Below are positions 1 through 5,877 of a stretch of 5,995 nucleotides of DNA, piece after piece. A program made the position numbers and the translations under genes. Numbering within the stretch: position 1 is the stretch's first letter; every line of letters begins with the position of its first letter. The stretch is from an uncultured Hyphomonadaceae bacterium (GTDB taxonomy: Bacteria > Pseudomonadota > Alphaproteobacteria > Caulobacterales > Hyphomonadaceae): assembly GCA_937873805.1 (NCBI GenBank), contig CALMWO010000426.1:1-5995 (forward strand), given 5' to 3'. Under the pieces are notes generated by a model, which searched no databases, was not told the origin of the DNA, and saw only the letters and a program-made list of their open reading frames with translations.

Positions 1-72
1 CGGGTGGTGCAGATGGCCCGCGTGTACGGCATTGAATCGATGCTCGCCGACACGCTCGGTAGTGCGGAGTAG
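1..72 (+). CDS. 3' end of an unidentified upstream gene (partial)
   Basis: Frame 1 is open from the window edge to a TAG at 70-72, giving 23 residues that begin RVVQMARVYGIES and end LADTLGSAE. Most third codon positions are G or C, as in the genes that follow, which supports real coding. The stop lies 4 bases before the protease start, and the protease's ribosome binding site sits within the last codons, so the two genes are probably co-transcribed. I do not recognise the family: the tail is too short and shows no motif. In many alphaproteobacteria the gene before this kind of protease is ribosomal protein L17, but this tail does not resemble an L17 C-terminus that I know. Confidence 0.55.
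   Translation, partial: RVVQMARVYGIESMLADTLGSAE
66..69 (+). promoter_or_regulatory. Shine-Dalgarno site that fixes the protease start
   Basis: GGAG at 66-69 is followed by a 7-base spacer and then ATG at 77. This is a well-spaced ribosome binding site, and it favours ATG 77 over the in-frame TTG at 32, which would prepend 15 arginine- and serine-rich residues before an otherwise normal signal peptide. The site lies inside the final codons of the upstream gene. Confidence 0.6.
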
Positions 73-76
73 GTCC

Positions 77-1582
77 ATGAACCGGCAGAACATCATCCTC
101 GTTGCCTCGGCTTCGGCCGCGACCGTGCTGGCGATGCTGGCCGCCCCTGCTCTCGGGCAGCTTGTGAGGCCTGGCGGCCAGCCTGCACCCGTGGCCGCCG
201 TCTCGGGTCCTTCGCCGGAGATCGCGCCGCAGGAAACGCGCGTGGTTCCTGAATCGCAGGTGGCGATGCAGCAGTCATTCGCGCCCGTGGTGCGTCGCAC
301 GGCGCCCGCCGTCGTCAACGTCTACTCCAGCGTCACGGTGAAACGTTCGAACTGCCCCTATGCGAATGACCCGGTGTTCTCGCGCCTGTGCGGCAACGCG
401 CCGACGCAGAGCCAGAAGGTCGAGAACTCTCTCGGTTCCGGCGTCATCGTCGGCGCGGATGGCGTGATCGTCACCAACAACCATGTTGTCGAAGGCGGCA
501 CTGAATTCCGCGTGGTGCTGAACGATCGCCGCGAATTCCCCGCCGAACTGGTTATGAAGGACGAACGCAACGACCTCGCCGTCCTTCGCATCGACACCAA
601 AGGTCAGAACCTGCCCATGCTGCAGTTTGCCGAGACGCGAGATCTCGCCGTCGGCGATCTCGTCCTCGCCATCGGCAACCCGTTCGGCGTTGGCCAGACT
701 GTCACCAGCGGCATCGTCTCGGCGCTGGCGCGTACCGACGTCGGCGTCTCGGACTATGCGTCATTCATCCAGACCGATGCGGCGATCAACCCCGGCAACT
801 CCGGCGGCGCGCTCGTCGACATGCAGGGGCGGCTGCTCGGTGTGAACTCGATCATCTTCTCGAAAGGCGGCGGATCCAACGGCGTTGGCTTCGCCATTCC
901 GTCCGAGATGGTGAAGCGGGTCGTCGATGCTGCGGTCCACGGCGGCACGCTCGTGCGCCCGTGGCTGGGCGCGAAGGGAGACGTGATCGACAACGCAAAG
1001 GCGCTGGCTCTTGGCCTCGACCGGCCGCGCGGCGTGCTTATCTCGCAGATCTTCGACGGCGGCCCTGCCGACAAGGCCGGCCTCAAGGAAGGCGATGTCG
1101 TGCTCACCGTCGACGGTCGTGAGGTGTTCGACGATCGCGGCATGAAGTTCATCGCCGCCACCAAGGCTGAAGGCGAGAACGCGAACCTTTCGATCCTCCG
1201 CAACAAGCAGGCGAAGACGATCAACGTCCGCATGTCTGCGCCTCCGGGCACGTCCAAGGCGGAGCTGGTTCAGATCACCAGCCGCAACCCGTTCTCGGGC
1301 GCGCAGGTGGCCGAATTGTCGCCGGCGCTGGCCGATGCGCTCGGGCTGGACCCGTTCCAGGCCAAGGACGGCATGCTGATTCACAGCGTCCCGGGCCGCA
1401 CGATCGCCCGCAATGTCGGCTTCCAGCCCGGCGATATCGTGCGCGAGATCAATGGCGTGACGATCCGCACGAAGAAGGACTTCGAAACCGCGGTGAAGAA
1501 GGCGGAAGCCAATCCGGGCTCCGAATGGCGCCTCGCCATCGAGCGCAATGGCCAGCGGATCGAGACGTCCCTCCGCGGCTAG
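77..1582 (+). CDS. Periplasmic Do/HtrA-family serine endopeptidase (DegP/DegQ-like)
   Basis: This 501-residue protein is a trypsin-like S1C protease expected to degrade or refold misfolded proteins in the periplasm. Residues 1-27 form a signal peptide with a hydrophobic core and a likely ALG|Q cleavage site. The protease domain (about 65-285) shows the full catalytic triad: His136 in TNNHVVEGG, Asp166 in RNDLAVLRID and Ser242 in NPGNSGGAL. Two PDZ domains follow, about 294-385 (starting RPWLGAKG) and about 405-499. Length and order match the Do family (E. coli DegP is 474 residues). Cys93 and Cys105 lie in the loop before the catalytic core, 12 residues apart, the spacing of the E. coli DegP loop disulfide, so a disulfide is likely. 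The start at 77 is chosen for its ribosome binding site and signal peptide. Family assignment is very sure. DegP and DegQ type cannot be separated by eye. Confidence 0.96.
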   Translation: MNRQNIILVASASAATVLAMLAAPALGQLVRPGGQPAPVAAVSGPSPEIAPQETRVVPESQVAMQQSFAPVVRRTAPAVVNVYSSVTVKRSNCPYANDPVFSRLCGNAPTQSQKVENSLGSGVIVGADGVIVTNNHVVEGGTEFRVVLNDRREFPAELVMKDERNDLAVLRIDTKGQNLPMLQFAETRDLAVGDLVLAIGNPFGVGQTVTSGIVSALARTDVGVSDYASFIQTDAAINPGNSGGALVDMQGRLLGVNSIIFSKGGGSNGVGFAIPSEMVKRVVDAAVHGGTLVRPWLGAKGDVIDNAKALALGLDRPRGVLISQIFDGGPADKAGLKEGDVVLTVDGREVFDDRGMKFIAATKAEGENANLSILRNKQAKTINVRMSAPPGTSKAELVQITSRNPFSGAQVAELSPALADALGLDPFQAKDGMLIHSVPGRTIARNVGFQPGDIVREINGVTIRTKKDFETAVKKAEANPGSEWRLAIERNGQRIETSLRG

Positions 1583-1629
1583 TTGTCGGGCGGCTAGAAC
1601 CGGGCGCTGCGGCGCGCTAGATCGTATCC

Positions 1630-2937
1630 GTGAGTGATCTCTTCGAAGCAGCTGGATTGACCGACGAAGCGCCCCGACCGCTGGCTGACCGCCTGCGTCC
1701 GGAAAAGCTCGAGGATGTGGTCGGGCAGGAACATCTGCTAGGGCCGGAAGGCCCAATCGGGCGGATGCTGGCGCAGGGCCGTCTTGCCAGCCTGATCCTC
1801 TGGGGGCCGCCAGGAACCGGGAAGACGACGATCGCCCGCCTGCTCGCCAAGCGCGCCAATCTCGATTTTGAACAACTGTCAGCGATCTTCTCCGGCGTGA
1901 AGGATCTGCGCGCGGCGTTGGAGAAGGCTGAAGGCAAGCGCGCGACTGGTAAGGGCACGCTGCTGTTCGTTGACGAGATCCATCGCTTCAACCGCGCTCA
2001 GCAGGACGGTTTCCTGCCGTTCGTCGAACGTGGCGTCGTCACGCTGGTCGGCGCTACTACCGAGAACCCCTCTTTCGAGCTCAACGGCGCTCTGCTGTCG
2101 CGCACGCAAGTCATGGTGCTGAAGCGTCTCGATGATGCTGCGCTGGGTAAGCTGGTCGCGAAGGCGGAGGAACATCTCGGTAAGCCAGCGCCACTCACCG
2201 AAGATGGCAAGGCTGCGCTGATGGCGATGGCCGATGGCGATGGGCGTTACTTCCTCAATCTCGTGGAAGAGGTTTTCGCGTGGAACCGCTCGCAGTCGGT
2301 TGACGCCAATGGCTTGATGGCTGCGCTGCAGAAGCGTGCGCCTGCCTACGACAAGGATCGCGAGGGGCACTACAATCTCATCTCCGCCTGGCACAAGGCG
2401 ACGCGCGGGTCGGATCCTGATGCTGCGCTCTACTGGTTCGCCCGCATGCTGGAAGGTGGCGAGGATCCGCTGTTCCTCGCGCGTCGCATGATCCGTGCGG
2501 CGTCCGAAGATATCGGCCTTGCCGATCCCACCGCTTTGATGATCTGCAACGAAGCCGCAGCCGCTTACGAGCGCCTGGGTTCACCCGAAGGCGAACTCGC
2601 ACTGGCGCAGGCGGTTATCCATCTGGCGACTGCGCCAAAATCCAATGCAGCCTACAAGGCGTTTGGCGCTGCAAAAGCGGCAGCGCGCGAGACGGGCTCG
2701 TTGATGCCGCCTGCGCATATTCTGAACGCGCCGACCAAGATGATGAAATCGCTCGGCTATGGCTCAGGTTATCAGTACGACCACGATGCCGAAGGGCAGT
2801 TCTCCGGCCAGAACTATTTCCCCGATGGAATGGAGCGGCAGGATTTCTACCAACCCAAAGGCGCCGGTCGCGAAGGACCGATCCGTGAAAAGCTCGAACA
2901 GTGGGCGAAGCTCCGCCGGGAGCGCTCAGGTGAATAA
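1630..2937 (+). CDS. rarA: Replication-associated recombination protein A (RarA/MgsA AAA+ ATPase)
   Basis: This 435-residue AAA+ ATPase belongs to the RarA/MgsA/WRNIP1 family, which acts at stalled replication forks and in E. coli binds SSB and opens duplex ends. Visible motifs are Walker A GPPGTGKT at 59-66 (Lys65), Walker B LLFVDE at 111-116 followed by IHRFN, sensor 1 region GATTENPSF at 141-149, and the arginine finger in LLSRTQ (Arg158). The C-terminal half carries the family's tetramerisation domain and the characteristic tail with YGSGYQYDHD and GQNYFPDGMERQDFY. Length is near E. coli RarA (447). The start is GTG at 1630: an in-frame TAG at 1618-1620 excludes any earlier start, and no later start keeps the N-terminus intact. 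No clear Shine-Dalgarno sequence precedes it. It lies 47 bases after the protease gene, and its 3' end overlaps the next gene by 8 bases. Confidence 0.96.
   Translation: MSDLFEAAGLTDEAPRPLADRLRPEKLEDVVGQEHLLGPEGPIGRMLAQGRLASLILWGPPGTGKTTIARLLAKRANLDFEQLSAIFSGVKDLRAALEKAEGKRATGKGTLLFVDEIHRFNRAQQDGFLPFVERGVVTLVGATTENPSFELNGALLSRTQVMVLKRLDDAALGKLVAKAEEHLGKPAPLTEDGKAALMAMADGDGRYFLNLVEEVFAWNRSQSVDANGLMAALQKRAPAYDKDREGHYNLISAWHKATRGSDPDAALYWFARMLEGGEDPLFLARRMIRAASEDIGLADPTALMICNEAAAAYERLGSPEGELALAQAVIHLATAPKSNAAYKAFGAAKAAARETGSLMPPAHILNAPTKMMKSLGYGSGYQYDHDAEGQFSGQNYFPDGMERQDFYQPKGAGREGPIREKLEQWAKLRRERSGE
2918..2922 (+). promoter_or_regulatory. Shine-Dalgarno site for the pseudouridine synthase, inside rarA
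   Basis: GGGAG at 2918-2922, within the last codons of rarA, sits 7 bases before a GTG at 2930. The GTG overlaps the rarA stop at 2935-2937, an arrangement typical of translational coupling. The site supports GTG 2930 as the start rather than the ATG at 2963, which has only a weak purine-rich stretch in front of it. Confidence 0.5.
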
Positions 2938-3712
2938 AGGCGAGAAGCGCGACTACGAAGCCATGCCCGTGTCAGAGGAGGACGCGGCCTATGTACGTGG
3001 GCTCGTGATCCACGACGATATTGCTGTGCTGGCATTCAACAAGCCATCTGGCCTGCCGGTCCAGACGCGCAATGTCGAGGACCGCACGCTTGATCGCCTT
3101 ATGGCAGCGTTCGCGCGATCCAACGGAAAGCGCCCGCGTCTCGTTCATCGGCTCGACGCGCAGACGTCTGGCGTCATCGTCGCCGCGAAGACGCAACCTG
3201 CGGCGGCCGCCCTCAGCCAGGCATTTGCCGAGCGGCAGGTCTCGAAGACCTATCTCGCGCTTGTCACGGGTTCGACGTTCAAGAACGGCGAGACGGAATT
3301 CTCCATGCCGCTGTCGCGCTACATCGCGCGGCCGGGGCTGGAGCTGATGCGCGCGGCGCGGCCGGGCGACCAGAAGAGCCAGTCTGCCGTGACACGGTGG
3401 CGCGTGCTGGCATCGTCTGGCTCGACCCACCTGCTCGCTGTCGAGCCCCTGACAGGCCGGATGCACCAGATCCGGGTCCATCTTTCGATCGAAGGCAGGC
3501 CCATTCTGGGCGATCCCTATTATGGCGGCGCAGGTACCCTGAAGGGCGAGCCGGTGCCCCGGCTGATGCTCCATGCGGCGAGCCTTGAGGTTCCGCACCC
3601 TGTCGCAGGCGGCCGCATCGTGATTAACGCCCCGCCGCCAGACGATTTTCTCGCTGTTGTGGCTGCTGCCGGCATCGAAATGCCTGCCGATCTGGCCTTG
3701 AACGCCGGATAG
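2930..3712 (+). CDS. RluA-family RNA pseudouridine synthase without S4 domain
   Basis: The 260-residue product is a stand-alone RluA-family catalytic domain that isomerises uridine to pseudouridine in structured RNA. Evidence is the N-terminal LAFNKPSGLPVQ motif (about 34-45), the catalytic HRLDAQTSG motif at 73-81 with Asp76 as the nucleophilic residue, and the late motif GRMHQIRVHL followed by ILGDPYYGG. No S4 RNA-binding domain precedes the catalytic part, unlike the second synthase downstream. In domain layout it resembles E. coli RluA or TruC, which modify 23S rRNA and tRNA, but the true target cannot be read from sequence. I chose GTG 2930 because of its ribosome binding site and its overlap with rarA. 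ATG 2963 would give 249 residues and lose nothing conserved. A far upstream ATG at 2759 lies wholly within rarA and is implausible. crcB starts 4 bases after the stop. Confidence 0.93.
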   Translation: MNKGEKRDYEAMPVSEEDAAYVRGLVIHDDIAVLAFNKPSGLPVQTRNVEDRTLDRLMAAFARSNGKRPRLVHRLDAQTSGVIVAAKTQPAAAALSQAFAERQVSKTYLALVTGSTFKNGETEFSMPLSRYIARPGLELMRAARPGDQKSQSAVTRWRVLASSGSTHLLAVEPLTGRMHQIRVHLSIEGRPILGDPYYGGAGTLKGEPVPRLMLHAASLEVPHPVAGGRIVINAPPPDDFLAVVAAAGIEMPADLALNAG

Positions 3713-3716
3713 CCCT

Positions 3717-4109
3717 ATGGACGGGGCCGCAATGCTCAACGTCCTTCTCGTAGCCCTTGGCGGCGGTCTTGGGGCCGCAAGCCGGTTCGGCGTCTCGCTC
3801 GCCGTGCCGGTGCGCGCCGATGCGTGGCCGTGGGCGACGTTCGGCATCAACGTGGCCGGCAGCCTGCTGATCGGCGTGCTTGCGGGTTGGTTGTCGGCTC
3901 GCGGCGACGCAGGCGAGCCTTGGCGGTTGTTTCTCGGCGTCGGCGTGCTTGGCGGCTTCACGACGTTTTCTGCATACTCCCTCGAGACGATGCGCATGAT
4001 CGAGCGGAATGACTGGGTTGGCGCGTCAACATATTCGATCGGTTCCGTGATCGCCGGCCTTGTCGCCGTCGCCATTGGTCTCGCGATGGCAAAACGGGTG
4101 CTCGGATGA
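3717..4109 (+). CDS. crcB: Fluoride ion channel CrcB/Fluc
   Basis: This is a 130-residue inner-membrane protein of the CrcB/Fluc family, which forms antiparallel dimers that let fluoride leave the cytoplasm. Four hydrophobic segments are visible at about 7-30, 39-60, 70-93 and 102-126. Family signatures are GGGLGAASRF at 15-24, TFGINVAGSLLIG at 41-53 with the conserved pore Asn45, and GGFTTFSAYSLE at 79-90 containing the two pore phenylalanines (Phe81 and Phe84) and the helix break linked to the central sodium site. The usual TTFSTF reads TTFSAY here. ATG 3732 (125 residues, nearer the usual start, with GGGG 5 bases upstream) is about as likely a start as ATG 3717. The gene is inside the operon, its stop overlaps the next start as ATGA, and there is no room upstream for a dedicated fluoride riboswitch. 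Confidence 0.95.
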   Translation: MDGAAMLNVLLVALGGGLGAASRFGVSLAVPVRADAWPWATFGINVAGSLLIGVLAGWLSARGDAGEPWRLFLGVGVLGGFTTFSAYSLETMRMIERNDWVGASTYSIGSVIAGLVAVAIGLAMAKRVLG

Positions 4110-5134
4110 GCTGGAATGTCGGTCAGGTCGTCAATCTCACGGTCAATGCGGATGAGGACGATACGCGCCTCGATCGCTGGTTGAAGCGGAAGTTCCACGG
4201 GCTCACGCAGGGCCAGGTGGAGAAGGCGTGCCGGACGGGCGAGATCCGGGTCGACGGCGCGCGGGCGAAAGCCAACACGCGGGTAAAGGCGGGCCAGTCC
4301 GTTCGCGTTCCGCCGATGACCACTGCGAAGGGTCGCGAAGGCGATGAAGAGGACCGGCCGCGCGCGACCGTGAAGTCTTCTGACGCCGACATGATCCGCT
4401 CGCTGGTGATTTACGAAGACGATCAGATCATAGCGCTCAACAAGCCGTCGGGTGTTGCCGTTCAGGGCGGCACGGGCACGACGCGACATATCGATGCGAT
4501 GTCGCGTGCGCTGGTTGATGACACGGCGGAGAAGCCTCGCCTCGTCCACCGGCTCGATCGCGACACGACGGGCGTGCTTGTGCTTGCCAAGACTGTCGGT
4601 TCGGCAAACCAGCTCGGACAGCTTTTCCGGTCGCGAGAACTCGACAAGATTTACTGGGCCGTGACCCTGGGGGTGCCCCACCCGGTGGCGGGGGATATCC
4701 GGGGGTGGATGATCAAGTCCGCCGGCCCCGGCTCCGACAAGGAGAAGATGAGGACGGCCGAACAGAATGAAAAGGGCGCGGTGCATGCACTGACGCTTTA
4801 TTCGGTCGTGCAGAATGCAGGTCGCAAGGCCGCGTGGGTGGCGTTGAAGCCGGAGACCGGCCGCACGCACCAGCTGCGCTTCCACATGGCTGAGCTGGGC
4901 ACCGCCATTCTGGGCGATCACAAGTATACGTGCGACCGGGAAGTGCCTGCGGGGCTGGCCGATGGGCTCCACCTGCATGCGCGCGCGCTGCGCCTGCCGA
5001 ACAAGGGCGGGCCGCCGATCGAGATCGTGGCCGACCTGCCGGCGCACATGAAGAAGACGTTCGAGGTTCTCGGATTCGACGAGGATTCTGCCGAGAACTT
5101 CTTCGACCTTCGCAAGCCACGGCGGATCAGATGA
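4106..5134 (+). CDS. rluC: RluC-type large-subunit rRNA pseudouridine synthase (S4 + RluA domains)
   Basis: The 342-residue product pairs an N-terminal S4 RNA-binding domain (about 18-70, including DTRLDRWLKRKF and GEIRVDG) with an RluA-type catalytic domain. Catalytic signatures are IALNKPSGVAVQGG at 109-122, HRLDRDTTG at 148-156 with catalytic Asp151, and GRTHQLRFH at 252-260. E. coli RluC (319 residues) modifies three uridines in 23S rRNA near the peptidyl-transferase centre. By domain order and length this is the likely RluC equivalent, though RluD-like specificity cannot be excluded by eye. A charged linker at about 71-95 joins the domains. The start is set by the ATGA overlap with crcB. 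The 3' end makes another ATGA overlap with the ATP12 gene, so all three are probably translationally coupled. Confidence 0.93.
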   Translation: MSWNVGQVVNLTVNADEDDTRLDRWLKRKFHGLTQGQVEKACRTGEIRVDGARAKANTRVKAGQSVRVPPMTTAKGREGDEEDRPRATVKSSDADMIRSLVIYEDDQIIALNKPSGVAVQGGTGTTRHIDAMSRALVDDTAEKPRLVHRLDRDTTGVLVLAKTVGSANQLGQLFRSRELDKIYWAVTLGVPHPVAGDIRGWMIKSAGPGSDKEKMRTAEQNEKGAVHALTLYSVVQNAGRKAAWVALKPETGRTHQLRFHMAELGTAILGDHKYTCDREVPAGLADGLHLHARALRLPNKGGPPIEIVADLPAHMKKTFEVLGFDEDSAENFFDLRKPRRIR

Positions 5135-5877
5135 GCGACCAGCCTGAATACGCAAAGGGCGTGAAGGGCGAAATCGACCAGAGGCCCAAGCGTTTCTACA
5201 AGGACGTTGCTGTCGCAAGCGAGGGCGATGTCTGGCGTGTCACGCTGGACGGCAAGGCAATGCGGACGCCAAATGGAACGCCGCTGACCCTGCCGACCGA
5301 AGCGCTTGCCATCGTCATCGCAGACGAATGGCGCGCTCAGCAGGAGCGGATCGACATCCAGTCAATGTTCAACACGCGGTTGTCCTACATGGCCGTCGAC
5401 CGCGCGCCGGTGGCGCGCGATGAGCTGGCGGCGGAAGCGGCGAAGTATGCGGAGACCGATCTGGTCTGCCATCTGGCGGCTGGTCCCGCCTCCCTGCGGG
5501 CGATGCAGGAGACGGGATGGACGCCTGCGAGGCACTGGGCCGCCGAGGAGCTGGGCGTGCGGCTCGTGGCGGTCGAGGGCATCATTTCGGTGGGGCAACC
5601 GAAAGAGTCGCTCGAGGCGGCGCGACGCCATGCCGAAGGGCTGGATACGTTCCGGTTGGCGGGGCTGGTTCACGGGATCGCGCTATTCGGATCGGCAGTG
5701 CTTGGGCTTGCGGTGGAGCGTGGCCGCATGACGGCGGCCGAAGCCTATGAATTGTCGCGCATCGACGAGGCGTATCAGGCTTCGAAATGGGGCGAGGATG
5801 CCGAGGCTTCCCGCCGGACGGACCGCGCGCGGGCGGAAGCACGAGCGCTGGACAAGTGGTTCGGCGCACTGGCCTAA
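5131..5877 (+). CDS. ATP12-family F1-ATPase assembly chaperone
   Basis: The 248-residue product matches the ATP12 family. In mitochondria, Atp12 binds the alpha subunit of F1 before it joins beta, and the alphaproteobacterial members are thought to do the same in the cytoplasm. Recognisable family features are RPKRFYKDV near the N-terminus (about 18-26), a segment ending MRTPNGTPLTLPTEALA followed by ADEWRAQQERID, then AKYAETDLVCHLA, HWAAEELGVRL, and ISVGQP. The C-terminal helical region includes ALFGSAVLGLAVERG and the conserved KWGEDAEAS. The start at 5131 forms an ATGA overlap with the rluC stop and removes a long leader read out of frame from rluC. No signal peptide is seen, which fits a cytoplasmic chaperone. 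In several alphaproteobacteria a HAD-type hydrolase gene lies between rluC and this gene. It is absent here. Family assignment is confident; the function is inferred from homologues. Confidence 0.92.
   Translation: MSDQPEYAKGVKGEIDQRPKRFYKDVAVASEGDVWRVTLDGKAMRTPNGTPLTLPTEALAIVIADEWRAQQERIDIQSMFNTRLSYMAVDRAPVARDELAAEAAKYAETDLVCHLAAGPASLRAMQETGWTPARHWAAEELGVRLVAVEGIISVGQPKESLEAARRHAEGLDTFRLAGLVHGIALFGSAVLGLAVERGRMTAAEAYELSRIDEAYQASKWGEDAEASRRTDRARAEARALDKWFGALA

Noticed and set aside
32..76. Upstream TTG start for the protease adding 15 residues
   Set aside because: The added residues are R/S-rich and would bury the signal peptide. ATG 77 has a well-spaced GGAG and an intact signal peptide.
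1583..1629. Terminator or promoter in the 47-base gap between the protease and rarA
   Set aside because: A 4-bp GCGC/GCGC hairpin at 1604-1615 is too short and has no T-tract. No convincing -35/-10 pair is visible, so I do not annotate either.
761..1756. Antisense open frame of 331 codons across the protease-rarA junction
   Set aside because: It overlaps two clear + strand genes, has no recognisable domain and low-complexity R/A/D composition. It is a codon-bias shadow.
2759..2929. Longer N-terminus of the S4-less pseudouridine synthase starting at ATG 2759
   Set aside because: The 57 extra residues are an out-of-frame reading of the conserved rarA C-terminus and match no domain. GTG 2930 has a good ribosome binding site.
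4930..5130. Longer N-terminus of the ATP12 protein starting at ATG 4930
   Set aside because: The extension is an out-of-frame reading of rluC, while ATG 5131 forms the typical ATGA overlap and starts just before the conserved region.
2972..5218. Antisense open frame of 748 codons on the minus strand
   Set aside because: It runs opposite to four well-identified genes, is rich in arginine, histidine and proline without family motifs, and is the kind of long antisense frame expected from GC-rich third positions.
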